Assembly (NCBI RefSeq): GCF_020080835.1
Contig: NC_058165.1
Location: 10,237,813 to 10,301,812, forward strand
Reading direction: 5' to 3'
DNA: 64,000 nucleotides
Origin: Cotesia glomerata
Lineage: Eukaryota; Arthropoda; Insecta; Hymenoptera; Braconidae
Position numbers and translations under genes: made by a program. The notes beneath the pieces were generated by a model. That model did no database searches. It had not been told where the DNA came from and was given only the letters and a program-made list of their open reading frames with translations. Every line of letters begins with the position of its first letter. Position 1 is the stretch's first letter. Shown here piece after piece: positions 37,339 through 49,148 of the stretch.

Positions 37339-37482
37339 CGAATTGTGAATTGAATTGATTAATCATTATGATTAAAAATTTGTATTATAGTTATAAATTA
37401 ATATATAAATTAGCTTTATGAATAATAATGCATCTTGTTAAATATATTATGTGTAAATAAGTTTCGTAATTTAATTTAAAAG

Positions 37483-37488
37483 AATAAA
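37483..37488 (+). terminator. Putative poly(A) signal of the USF3 gene
   Basis: AATAAA about 145 nt after the stop codon, the first canonical hexamer in a plausible place. Confidence 0.5.
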
Positions 37489-37499
37489 TTTATTGTATA

Positions 37500-38220
37500 A
37501 AATTATATTGATCTAGTCAACAGTATCTTGTAGGTAAAATAATGATCGACGGCTGTACTACAAAAATGTGAAGCAAGATTTAATACAATTAGATTATTAA
37601 AAAGTAAATATTTAAATATTATGAAACTTTTTCGAATTTCATAAATTGCATCTTAATAGATCAATTTGTTTAAATTCAAATTCGACAATAACTTATGCTA
37701 ACTGCATAAAATAATATATGCTTGAAGTATTCATACATATTTTAATTTGTAGAAATTATCTATAAAGCTTACTAGTACTGAAATATTTAATTAATAAAAA
37801 ATTAAATTAGTTTTCTAATTTTAACTCAAATATTTCATGCTTACAAATTTAAAATTTGTACCTACATTTATATTATTAATACTGAGATACTCGTCTTATC
37901 AATAGACGGTATACAGTTTTGCTTTAACGCTTGTTGATTATCAGGTAATTTTGATAAAAATATAACTCTATTAATGGTTGAGAAAAATGTAGAAATTTAT
38001 CTAAGCAACAATTTGACAATTTTACTGATAAAATTGTATTTTGATAATGTTTTAACAATTGAAAATTATTTGGAGTTCAAGCTGATTAAAAAATAACAAA
38101 TTCAACGTTAAAGATTAAAATTAAAATCAAGTTGCCAAAGGTTTTAAAAAAAAGATTAAAAAATAACATCACATTGTACAAATTATATTCAATGTTCAGT
38201 TTTCTTCTTTTAATAAATTT
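37500..38220. other. 3' intergenic AT-rich sequence
   Basis: No further gene or repeat was recognised downstream of USF3 until the next mobile element. Confidence 0.4.
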
Positions 38221-38367
38221 TTAACTTCCCGCTAAGAAAATCGAAGATTTTCAAAAATCGGGAAGTTATTGGTTTTACCCCGTTTTTCGAAAATCGAGTT
38301 TTCATCAGATCTCGACGTTTTGAGGTCCTAGGAAGCTTCCCTGACTACTCCCGCGAGGTTGTCACTG

Positions 38368-38420
38368 CGTGTGTGTGTGTGTGTGTGCGTGCGTGCGTGT
38401 GCGTGTGTGTGTGTGTGTGC
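38368..38420. repeat. (GT)n microsatellite, left part
   Basis: GTGTGTGTG with GTGCGTGCG interruptions, just left of the R1-like fragment. Confidence 0.85.
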
Positions 38421-38603
38421 GTGTCATACTAAAACGACACTAACGCCCCTACCCACTAAACCCTAAACCCCTTTTCCTTCTTTCCTCTAATCCCTCATGG
38501 AAACCGCCATCAGGCATTACTTCGTGAAGGGAGGATCTAGCTACTGCTCTTCCTTCTGGTGGCTAAGGTGTTAACTACCTTCCTTCTATCTTCTGCTATT
38601 TGC

Positions 38604-39137
38604 TCATCTTCTTTCGGTGGAACGCAAGTCTTTAAGGACTTCTGTTGCAAACGTGTTGGTAGCGTTCCAGGCAGCTTCTGATGACAACATTGCTTCCACT
38701 AGTGAATCTGGTTGCATTCTCTGGTTCAGGATCCTCTCCAGTTCTTCACGCTGTGGATCGAAACGAGGACATACAAAGAAGACGTCCTCCGCGTCTTCAG
38801 CAGCTCCTGGGCAGGACGGGCACTCCGAAGAGTCATCGTGCTTAAAGCGGTGTAGATACTCTCGAAAACACCCATGTCCCGACAACATCTGCGTAAGATA
38901 GTAATTGACCTCACCGTGATTCCGGTTAAGCCAAATGTCGATCCGAGGTATGAGACGGTGCGTCCACCTACCCTTCTCTGCAGCATCCCATTGTAGTTGC
39001 CATCGGCCTATGCTCTTCTGCCGTTCTTCAATTCTAAGTTCTTCAGGGCTCAGTGCAGTTGACCTTTTTCGTTGGTAAAGGGCCCGTCTTTCCTCTGCTA
39101 GAACTCTAAGAGGTAGGGTTCCAGCAATGACGCACAC
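38604..39137 (-). pseudogene. R1-clade non-LTR retrotransposon, C-terminal ORF2 fragment
   Basis: A 177-codon minus-strand frame starts VIAGTLPLRVLAEERRALYQ and includes GRWTHRLIPRIDIWLNRNHG, YYLTQMLSGHGCFREYLHRF and a Cys-rich ECPSCPG...DVFFVCPRF segment. This is the typical C-terminal part after the reverse transcriptase of R1/TRAS/Waldo-type elements. No reverse transcriptase domain is present, so the copy is 5'-truncated at about 39175. About 170 bp of 3' UTR-like sequence follows to about 38430. GT/AC microsatellite lies on both sides. It is a dead copy. Confidence 0.85.
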
Positions 39138-39180
39138 TGCTTCTTCTGATATAGTGCGGAAGGCACTAGCTACTCGTAGG

Positions 39181-39190
39181 GTGTGTGTGT

Positions 39191-39233
<43 letters not shown>

Positions 39234-39244
39234 CGTGCGTGGGT

Positions 39245-39287
<43 letters not shown>
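39181..39287. repeat. (GT)n microsatellite, right part
   Basis: A GT run with GTGCGTGCGTGGGTGGG in the middle. Val-Cys and Thr-His open frames here are artefacts. Confidence 0.9.
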
Positions 39288-39289
<2 letters not shown>

Positions 39290-40078
39290 TATGTGAACCG
39301 CTTATAACTTTTGAACGGCTTGACCGATTTCATCGGGGTTGGTGCCATTCAAAAGGGCTTGACCAAACTTAGATTTTGAAAACTATTTGGACCGATTCAG
39401 ATCAATAGATTTTGAGAAATCTTCGAAAAACTGAAAAAAAATTATTTTTCAAATGTGGTTTTTTTGGAATAACTTTTAAACGGCTTGATGGTTCAACTCC
39501 AAAAACAGATCAGCTCTTAACCTCAAAAAACCACGTCGATCGCCACTAGTCCGGTCAAAATCGGTTCATTCGTTCGAGAGATATCGTGAACGAAAGAAAA
39601 CTGAAAAAAGTGTTTTTTGGAAATAACTCCGAAATTCCTAGCGCGATCAATTTAAACTTTGAAATTCTTTGTGAGGCTTGAAAAACTGCGTCGAATTCTG
39701 CCAACCGCGTAAAAATCGGTTTATTCATTCAAAGTTATTGCGGTTTGAAAATTCAAAAAATAGTGTCTTATCAAATCTCTATCAGACTTTTGAGCTCGAA
39801 GAGCTTAAAAGCAATATCTTACGAAAGCAATATCTTTGAGCTCGGAGAGCTTAAAATAACTCATAAATTGTATTTTCGAGCTCGAAGAGCTCAAAAACGT
39901 CATTGGTGCAATTTCAAGCGCCTAAGTATGGAATTAGCGGGAAGTTGCAGGGATGGCCTTCAGGGTCAACCGTTTTCCTAATTTTTTTTATCATTTCTGA
40001 TCAAAATTAATTATCGGGATTTGTTTAATAAAGTGTATCTTAATAAATTTGTTTAAAAAAAAGTTTTATACATGTTAC

Positions 40079-40320
40079 GAAGGTAAAAGACCCAGTTATT
40101 GACACTGGCCTAATTATTGACACTTGCAATTTTACTTTAATTAAAAAAAACAAATCAACTCTAATAAATTAATGAATATAATTTTTTAATTATAAATTTT
40201 AAGATAATTGGTTTTTTGAGAACATTTAATTTTTTTAATTTATTAGAATAAAATTGCAAATGTCAAACAACTAGGCCAGTGTCAATAACTGGATCTTTTG
40301 CCTTACGTAAAAACAATTTG
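40079..40320. mobile_element. Hairpin MITE
   Basis: AAAAGACCCAGTTATTGACA and TGTCAATAACTGGATCTTTT are inverted, and CTAATTATTGACACTTGCAA / TTGCAAATGTCAAACAACTAG continue the arms. The loop is AT-rich. Confidence 0.75.
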
Positions 40321-41125
40321 TAAATATTCAGAATTTACAAAAGCATTTTTTTTATTGGTGGAAAAGAGATGTCGATGCGAAAACAAATAAAATTCCGCAT
40401 ATTCAGGAAAACATTAGTACAAATTAATATTATTATGTGAACATGAATATTCAGCGTTTATTCAACGAATTTGAGCGTGTTAAGGCATCCCTAAATACAC
40501 CATACGCTCACTACTAAGCAATATGCTAATTTCAATACAACGAGACCTTTAAACTTTACAATTTTGACCCAGATGTTTGTAAATCCCTTAAAGTTTCAGT
40601 AAAGAAGCTTATGAGTCTATCGATCGACCACATCAAACACGAATTATCAGTCATTTCCATAGCTAGTATTTTCATTAAACTTGTATATGAGATTTTGAAT
40701 GATATCTCAATATTACATGTAATATTACATGCAATAATATGGAGCTACCTTAGGAAATGTAGTATTGATAAATTACTAAGCTTGATTCTAATAATTTAGT
40801 GACACAGTAATTCTTATGTAAACTAAAGACATACATTTCAACAGGACATGTTGAGGATGCCTGAAGGGTAACTTGTAAGAACTTCTAATAAGCTGATATA
40901 TGTAGACATAGTCGTTACAGAAACTACTTTCAAGAAATTTTTCGACTTTCCAATATAGATGTTCGTTGCCTAAAGCTATTTTCTGAAAATGATAGTTCAG
41001 TATATTACATTTCAAGTTAGTTTAGATTCTTCAGGAAGCAATGCTATCTGATATTTATGTTATCAGAAAATTTGATACGAATTTCTCGACTCATCAATCG
41101 ACACGATATTTTTGATGCGATACAC
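40321..41125. other. Unassigned, relatively complex sequence
   Basis: It contains non-repetitive-looking stretches (about 40440-40560 and 40800-41040). I could not extract a splice-bounded or biased reading frame. Confidence 0.3.
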
Positions 41126-41868
41126 TAAAAAAAATCTAGAAAACGGTTGACCCTACAGGCCATCCCTGGAACTTCCCGCTAGGTACGAGCTTGAAACGGT
41201 TTAGAAATTATCAATTCCCAAATTTTGAGCTCTTTGAGCTCAAAAACACAACTTCTATACTTTTTCGAGCTAGAAAATCTAGTAATTATTGAAAAATCAC
41301 TTTTTTTGAAAATTTTGAATTGCGATCTCTCCCGATAAAATAAACCGATTTTTATGGAGTTTATTAAACACAAAATATTATTTATTACCTACAAATCGAT
41401 TCGACGAAAAATTTTGAAGTTATGTTGAAAAAACACTTTTTTTTTAATTTTGTAAAATTAAATATTTCTCGAACCATTCAACCGATTTTGACATTCTTGG
41501 CGGCGATCAACGTGTTTTTTTAAGTTCTAAAAATTATCTTTTAAATCAAAAACAATCCAGGAAGAAATGTCGGAGTTATGCAAGAAAAAAATTTTTTTCA
41601 AAATTTTTCGTTCACGAACAAATTAATCGATTTTGATCGCATTCACAGAGATCGATGCAGTTTTTTAAGCTTGACCCGTTGAGGTCATTATGAGTCTCAA
41701 TGACCCTAGGCAATTTTTGAGTTGCTCTTGCTTTGAAGATATCATTCAAAATGGTATCTGTGGTACCATCTATAATTATTTGAAGATTTTTCGAGATTCA
41801 TGGAAATTTATGATTTTAATTGCACAAATCAATATACTTTTTGGAAAGCTCGACATGACACCACTTTT
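41126..41868 (-). mobile_element. TTCCCGC-family element, truncated minus copy
   Basis: It begins GAAAACGGTTGACCCTACAG and AACTTCCCGCTAGG and has the TTTGAGCTC words, but does not reach the AGCGGGAAGTTAA end. It abuts the next copy at 41869. Confidence 0.6.
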
Positions 41869-42680
41869 TTAACTTCCCGCTAAGAAAATTGAAAATTTAA
41901 AAAAATCGGGAAGTTATTGTTTTCACTTCGTTTTTCGAAAATCGAGTTTTCATCAGATCTCGACGTTTTGAGGTCCTAGGAAGCTTTCCTGACTATTTCC
42001 GCGGTGATGTCACCGTGTGTGTGTGTAAATCCCTCATAACTTTTGAACGGATCATCCGATTTGATCGAAATAAGCGGCGTTCTGAAGAGTTCCTTTGCCC
42101 CTAGAATTCTGATATTAATTTACAGAATTTGAGTCGATCAATTTTGAGAAATCTCAAAAATAAAATTTCTAAAAATTCGTTTTTTTTGAAAGATCTTTTA
42201 AACGGCTGAACCGATCAATTCCAAAAACTAATCTGCTTTTAACCTCAAAAAACCACGTCGATTGCCACCAGCCCGGTCAAAATCGGTTGATTTGTTCGTG
42301 AAAAAAATGTTTTTTTCAAAATTTTTATGAAATTTTTAGTCTGACCATTTTATGCTTAAAGATTTTTCAAAGAACTCAAAAAACTGCGTTGAATGCCGTG
42401 AGCCGCGAGAAAATCGATTAATTCATTCAAAAGTTATTGCGGTTTGAAAATTCAAAAAATAGTGTTCTATAAAACTTCCACTAGCTTTTTGAGCTCGAAG
42501 AGCTCAAAAGCACAGAACAGCGATTTATTTGAGCTCGGAGAGCTCAAAATTACACAAAAATTATATTTTTGAGCTCGAAGAGCTTAAAAAATAAGTGAAT
42601 TGTTGAGCACTTAGGTATGGAGGTAGCGGGAAGTTGTAGGGATGGCCTTTAGGGTCAACCGTTTTCCTAATTTTTTTTTT
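41869..42680 (+). mobile_element. TTCCCGC-family element, complete short copy
   Basis: It runs from TTAACTTCCCGCTAAGAAAA to GGGTCAACCGTTTTCCTAAT, about 810 bp. The GT run is reduced to GTGTGTGTGTG near 42015. It is the cleanest reference copy in the window and is non-coding. Confidence 0.75.
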
Positions 42681-42814
42681 CAAAGCATGTGATATCCGGA
42701 GTAGAACCCCGGAGGTCATTTTCATTTATCTTAAAAAATGAAGTTTACAGTAAAAAAATTCAAATTTTTCGAAATTTTACTTTCTCGCATTTTTTTTTTT
42801 TTTTATAATTAAAC

Positions 42815-43608
42815 AATTAAAAAAAATTAGGAAAACGGTTGACCCTGAAAGTTATCCCTGCAACTTCCCGCCAATTCTATACTTAAACGCTTGAAATTGC
42901 ACTTATGACGTTCTTGAGCTCCTCGAGCTCATAAATACAATTTGTGTGTTATTTTGAGCTCTCTGAGCTCAAAAATAGCTTTTGTATGCTTTTGAGCTCT
43001 TCGAGCTCAAAAGTTTGATAGAAGTTTCATAAAACACTATTTTTTGAATTTTCAAATCGCAATAACTTTTGAATGAATAACCCGATTTTCACGCGGTTGA
43101 TGGCATTTGACGTAGTTTTTTAAGATTCATAAAGAATCTTCAAGTTTAAATTGATAGAACAAGAAATTTCGGAGTAATTCCAAAAAAACACTTTTTTTGG
43201 TTTTCTTTCGTCAACGATAACTCACGAACGAATCAACCGATTTTCACCGGACCGGCGGCGATCAACGTAGTTTTTCAATGTTAAGAGCTGATTAGTTTTT
43301 GAAGTTGATCGATAGAGGTTTAAAAGTTATTCCAAAAAAACATTTGAAAAAAAGTTTTTTCTTAGTTTTTTTGAGATTTCTCGAAATCTATCGGTCCAAA
43401 TCGGTCCAACATATTCAAAATCTAAGTTCAGTTAAGCCCTTTCGCATGGCACTAACCGCGATTAAATCGGTCAAGTCGTTCAAAAGTTAGGACTTCAAAA
43501 CGTGGAGATCGGATGAGAACTCGATTTACGAAAACTGAGGTGAAACTAATAACTGACCGATTTTTTTGAAAATCATTGATTTTTATAGCGGGAAGTTAAA
43601 AATTATAT
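42815..43608 (-). mobile_element. TTCCCGC-family element, complete minus copy
   Basis: It runs from AATTAGGAAAACGGTTGACC to TATAGCGGGAAGTTAAAAAT, the exact reverse layout of 41869-42680. With that copy it forms a large imperfect inverted pair. Confidence 0.75.
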
Positions 43609-45320
43609 TATTAAAAAAAAAAATATTCTAATAAAAATTTGACTTATTTAGAGATATTCACTTCAAATTGATTCAAGAAGTTCACTCACACATCAAGAAA
43701 ATAATACTTAAGGATAAAACATAAAAATTCCAATTTAAGAACTCCATCAATGCAGCGAAGCATTTTACTAATTTCAAACAAGATATTCTATTTTTCACCT
43801 AACAATTTTGAGAAAAAATTTGGAATTCAAATTTCGACTAAAATATAGGAGATACAGAAAGTCTATAGGAAACCTTTTCCGTAAGGAATTTAATTTTCTA
43901 TAAAAAAGCGGCTTATAATTTTTTTTTATCTTTAATCGTTTACTCGCGATTTTCATTTTCATTTATTATAAATAAGTTTTCCATAAGCCGCTTCATACAG
44001 ATTATTTAAATCAGTATCTGTGAGAAAAAATTGAAATCGAAATAACAGATAGAACATTGGAGATACACAAAACTAACATTAAAAGACCCTCTTTGTAGAC
44101 AATTCAATTTTATTTAAAAAAGGTTTTTATAAATTTCCTGGTATCTCTAATAGTGTACTCATAATCCTAATTTTAATTCTTCATAAATCATTTTTCCGTA
44201 CAGGCTACTTTATTCAGATTATTTATCCTTTCTCGCGGATTAATATATCTAATATTGATTGAAGATTTTACCAATTTGCTTCAAGAATATCAATAATCCT
44301 CTGATTTCCGTTATTTTTTATATCATCAAAAATAAGTCTTAAATACTTTTCAGAGTTAGTTTAAGTATAACAATTTTTTTTCTACCATTTTGCATAGAAA
44401 ACTTGTTATTGATTTAAAAATATAAAATTCTTAAATAAAAATGGAATTATTGTTACTTTTGGAGAGTTGTATTTTTTGATGAAGAAATTTCAGTTAAAAA
44501 AAAAAGAATTTCACTATATTTTTTGAACGAATTAGTTAACTGATTCTTTTTGCAGTTTTTTAAGAGTAGAGAAAGAAGATTTAAATAACTCAAGAAATAT
44601 AAAAGCTATTAAAAAAATTTTTTTTCTAAATTTTTCGTTAAATACTTTTTTTTTAAACAAAATTCTTTTAAAAATTGCAGTGAATAACTTTTCTTCATAA
44701 TTTATTTGTTAAAAAAAAATCTGTCAGATATCAGTTGAATTCTTACCATAAATTTATTAAAATTATAAAAATTAATGCACTTCTACATTCGAAACAGTTA
44801 AAACACTGACAGAATTTAGAATAGTACATAATATAATTGCATATACATATACCAGTTGACATTACATATCCTTCATACTTGAGCTACAAAATTAACATAA
44901 GATCAATATTGCTTTTTCGCGTTGTATACAGTAACAGTGACGTCGGAAAACAAACTCGCTTTTGTAATACCGCATGCATAGTTGGAAGTTCATTTGAACT
45001 TTTATTAAAAGCAATGTAATGTAATATCCACTAAAACTAAACTACTGTACCAATAAAAACTAAAATTTCAAAACTAAAACATTCTAAAGACCAAAACATT
45101 AAATAAAACAATGTTGAAATAAATTCTCGAGTTTAGAAATCTAATTAGAATGAAAGAATAAAATAAAACAAGAAAGTTAATAACAAAAACATCTAGTTCA
45201 CGTTTTATAAAAACACCTGTGTAATATTTAATAACATAATTAGTCGAGATAATTTATTTACTTTTCATTAAATTATAGCATTTAACATTGTGTAGGTAAT
45301 TTTAGTTTTCTCCTAGCAAA
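43609..45320. other. AT-rich stretch, no gene recognised
   Basis: The only structure noticed is a loose inverted pair, AAGCGGCTTATAATT / CCATAAGCCGCTT (about 43905-43995). The open frame at 44837-45019 has no coding bias that I can support. Confidence 0.3.
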
Positions 45321-45452
45321 TTGGCCAACGAGGTGCTCGATAATTTGAGTTTCGGACAAGAGAGCTTTCTAGCAGCCGGTGCTGGTATTCTAGACCTAGA
45401 CGTCCAAGTTAAGTGTCCTGAAAGGTTAACCGTTGTTGAACGAGTTTGACTG
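45321..45452 (+). other. Splice-bounded exon candidate, plus strand
   Basis: The acceptor TTTTCTCCTAG precedes and the donor ACT|GTAAGT follows this moderate-GC island. One plus frame reads about 43 codons, including LANEVLDNLSFGQESFLAAG and DVQVKCPERLTVVERV. Nearly half of the codons start with G, a strong coding sign, but a TGA lies just before the donor. It may hold the last codons of an unidentified plus-strand gene, with a 3' UTR intron, or belong to a non-coding transcript. The peptide is not recognised. A minus frame is also open, with poorer bias. Confidence 0.35.
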
Positions 45453-46369
45453 TAAGTTAGGGTTGAATTTTACCAACCATCACAAAACCTTCAACAGTTT
45501 AATGATCTTACTAACTTACACAGGTTGGAAACATTATTGCTTTCCTCACACATCAGTAGCTGACCCTCCGTAATTAAATATACCAATCATGATCATACTG
45601 ATCGAAACTTTATGCAACTATGTTCAGTATTCTTGAACTTTAATTTAATGAGTTATATAAGCCGGTAAATATTATTTTGATTAATTTATTGCAGTATCGA
45701 TTTTATTATTAGTAGGAATTTATGCGATAATGTTTAAAATTTTATACAAAGATCAAGTAGTTAAAATTAAAATTTTTTTTTTAAACTAGTAGACGTCCGA
45801 AAATTTTTAGAAACTTTGTTTAACTGATAAATTATTATAGAGAAAATTTAATAAAATATTTCACATGAAGAAATTTTTTTCAAATATAAATGCAATTTTT
45901 TTAAAATAATTTATTGGTACTAATCGAAAATGAAATAATTTAAAAATAAATTTCATAAGTATTAAAAGTTTAAAAACTAATTGAAAAATTTATTTTTATA
46001 AATTGTAAATCCAGTGTAAAATAGAATAATTAAATAAAAAATGTTTTATAATTTTTATTTTCCAATTTCTTATGCCAAAATAATCAGGTGAGTAAGGAAC
46101 TAGTTACGAATTTATTTTCCAAATAAAATAAAATAAAAAAGATCTTTCGGCAGCCGAAATGAAAGTAGATTTCATACTTCAATAAAAATAATAAGTTTAA
46201 AGGCGTTTAATCAATTAAAAGTTTTAAAATTTCAGTAATTTTGAGAAAAAAAAATTAATGTAACAGCAAATTTCATAAAAAGATAGCAGATTTTAATGTA
46301 ATTTTTATTTAACAGATACAACAAAGTATGAAAATTAAAGCTTATTTAAAGAGCATTCAGGTACATTTT

Positions 46370-46745
46370 ACAGAAATTCAATACAATGTCGCATTCAAAA
46401 GTTATTCGATAAATAAACTGTAAAAAAGTGTATTTTTAGGATTTTGAAAATTTCAAAATAAGCTAAGCTCATATTTGAACTTGACCTTTGCATTTATCAG
46501 TAGAATAAATATACTGAATTTTGTAAAGATCCGTTGCGAATTGTAGACACCATCGTCGTAACAACCCGCGTTCTATTCCATATATATGTATAAATACATA
46601 CATATATAAACTTTTGACCCAAATATATTTTCTGACCCAGCTCGTCGAGTTAAGTCGGAATATAGCAAAATTTTCTAAAAGCTGCTTCATGAGGACCAAT
46701 GCAATTATTGCAATAGTTAGATTTCTATGAAATCTACTAAAAATA
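46370..46745. repeat. Diverged single copy of the 741-2960 array unit
   Basis: It shares TTTTTAGGATTTTGAAAATT, ATACATACATATATAAACTT and CAATAGTTAGATTTCTATGA in the same order, with only a short ATATATATG in place of the long (TA)n. Confidence 0.75.
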
Positions 46746-47396
46746 GGTGTCTGCTGATTACAGTATTATAATAAAAATTTTTTCGTCATTCAATTTAAAC
46801 AACAAATTAGAAAAAAAACTTAATAACAAGTCACAAAGTTTTTATTAATAACAAAATAACTACTAACGATAGAATAATTAAAAATATTAAGCAATATAAT
46901 AATTTAAGAAGACAAAAATTTTTTTTGTTAATTTAAATTTCTTCCATGAATAAAAAAATGTTCGCTGAAGTATAAATGTAAATTTGTACTTATTATTAAA
47001 AGTTATCATTATTAAAATACTCATAAAATTATTAGTATCAGTACAAAAAAAAATTGATAAATTATAATTTTTATGTGAAATTCAAATTTTTGAATAATGA
47101 TGACTTGTTGATAGATTTGGTATAGTAAAATCATTCTAATTTTTCTTATAAAAATGTATAGAAAAAAAATTTTTTCTCATACTTTGAACGCAGATTGTAT
47201 ATAAGTTCTTTTGTAAGTATATAAAAAAATTTAGGGCGACATATGTAATGAAATTTTTGGGTTAAAATAGATAATTATCAGTATTTAATTGAAGTATTAA
47301 TATGTATACAGAAAAAAAATTACTTGAATCAGCTTAATAATTTTGAATAACATATTCTTGATTTGAGTAGAAAAATACTTGAAGTTAGAAATTTTT

Positions 47397-47954
47397 CGTG
47401 TAGAAAAAAAAATCATCTTAAAAGAGTCTTAAAAATGTCGTTTGTTTAAGATTTTAAACGTAAAACAAACTAAGACTATTTTAAGACGCTAAATAAAAAT
47501 TTCGAGAGCAGATTTTTGAAATTTGGTTCTTAAATTTATTATGATAATTAATTTTTAGACATTTTTTGTTTTTAAATAAAAAGAAAATTTTAAAATATAT
47601 TTTAAAAACTATATATTTTAAGATAAACTCACAGCGACAGAGTCCCGGAACATTAAAACGGAGCGTCTTAAAAAAGTCTTAAGATTGTCGGATAATAATG
47701 TTCCAACAATTTCAAATTTAATTGAAAAAGAGCGTACTCAAAAATGTTGCGGTTAAAAACTTGCAAAATCGTCTAAAAAATATCGAAAAATTAATTTTCA
47801 TAGCAAATTTGAAAACCAAATTTCAAAAATCTGCTCTCGGAATTTTTATTTGGCGTCTTAAAAGAGTCTTAAAATAGTCTTGGTTTGTGTCACATTTAAA
47901 ATCTCAAACAAACGATATTTTTAAGACTCCTTCAAGACGATTTTTTTTACACAG
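47397..47954. mobile_element. TIR element with TCTTAAAAGAGTCTTAAAA words
   Basis: The arms of about 150 bp are inverted: ATCATCTTAAAAGAGTCTTA versus CTTCAAGACGATTTTTTTTAC. CGAGAGCAGATTTTTGAAAT is inverted as ATTTCAAAAATCTGCTCTCG. The centre contains a GC-richer CAGCGACAGAGTCCCGGAAC. It is non-coding. Confidence 0.7.
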
Positions 47955-48399
47955 GCAAGTTAATTTTTTTTTAAGTGCAAATAAAATTTTAAATTAACAT
48001 AGTAAAATCCGGTTGGTAAATACAGTCAGACTGTTGTAAAATTAGAAATAAAGATATAAAATTTCTCTATAATCTGGAATCCGCAATTGAGGCATAAAGA
48101 AATAAAAATCATGAAATTTGGCTACTTTTTTTTCATTTTTCGAAAAAATTATTGTTTTTATGCTAAATTAATTACAACGTTATATTGGTTTCAAAATCTA
48201 ATAAATTTAATAAAAAATTTATAATTTATTTTTTTTGCATGGGTAAAATGAGTAAAAATAAAACTTTTTCATAAAAAAATTATTTACAAAAATTAAAATC
48301 ATTTTCTATGAAGTCAAAATTTTTTTGTGTTCTAAAAATTTTCTTAAACTACAGATAAAAATGTAAAAAAAAATAAAAGTACCCTACGCCTTTAGCAGC

Positions 48400-49148
48400 A
48401 CCACAGCGGATCATTGGAGAACTTGAACGCGGCAAAGCGGTGATTGGTCGCCGGTTGGAGGTGCGTTCGATAGCACGGCGTGAATCTAAATTTCTTTGCA
48501 GCACCCTGCAGTACCCGGTAGGATCTCGAGCGTTAACCTACTCTTCAGTGACGCTAGTTTTACTGGCTTGTAACACACGCTAGTTAGGTTAGGCAATATC
48601 TTAATCTTCCTAAATCCAATAAAACCATTGATTGTGTAACTTCACAATTATTTTCCGAAGTATTTGCAATATTTATCATAAAAAATCATAATTATAATAA
48701 ATAGTAACATTCAAACTTTAAACGAAGGCCACGTTAGGCCGGACCGCAACTTTTTGCGCTTCAGGCGCTTGACCTGTCGAAAAATCTTCGTGATTATTTT
48801 ATTTAGTGAATAGTGCCCAAAGTTTTATTAATTATTATTAAAAATTTTGTTTTTGTTATTGTTATTTACGTTTGGTTTGTGTTTTAGTGATCGATTTTAT
48901 TGTAAGGATTTAATTTATTTGCAATTGTTTGGTTATTTGGACGCAAACACAACATTATTCTTCTAGAAAAGAAGAAAAGAAAAACTTGGTCAATTTATTA
49001 TTATGGTAAGTAGTTCACGATAAATTTTAATAAATTTAAAAGTATTTTGTAAATAATTTTTAGCAATGGTGATGACAGTGAAAAAATTAGCAAGGGTTCA
49101 CAGGTTGATCACACGCGAGAGTACAAGTGCATTGAACTCTATTCTTTG
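48400..49148 (+). promoter_or_regulatory. Candidate 5' end of an unidentified plus-strand gene
   Basis: The segment is GC-richer than its surroundings (AGCACCACAGCGG, CGCCGGTTGGAGGTGCG, GGCCACGTTAGGCCGGACC). It ends in ATG|GTAAGT at 49003-49006. A 58-nt intron would end at TTTTTAG (49063), followed by an exon to 49148 with a GTGAGT donor. That exon contains an ATG start (MVMTVKKLARVHRLITREST) in one frame and an open, G-first-biased frame (NGDDSEKISKGSQVDHTREY) in another. Continuation exons were not found before the window end. It is a promoter/5' UTR-like region; the gene is unknown. Confidence 0.35.

Larger units (their letters stand above)
38221..39990 (+). mobile_element. TTCCCGC-family element, copy with retrotransposon insert
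   Basis: It starts TTAACTTCCCGCTAAGAAAA and ends GTCAACCGTTTTCCTAATTT. The order of landmarks (TCAGATCTCGACGTTTTGAG, a GT run, several TTTGAGCTCGAAGAGCTNAAA words, GCGGGAAGTTGCAGGGATGG) is shared with copies at 41869 and 42815. The GT run is split by an R1-like fragment. Confidence 0.75.

Noticed and set aside
38455..38485. Telomere-like CCCTAAACCCC
   Set aside because: Single occurrence inside the R1-like 3' region, no array.
39127..39372. Val-Cys and Thr-His repeat proteins
   Set aside because: Translations of the (GT)n microsatellite.
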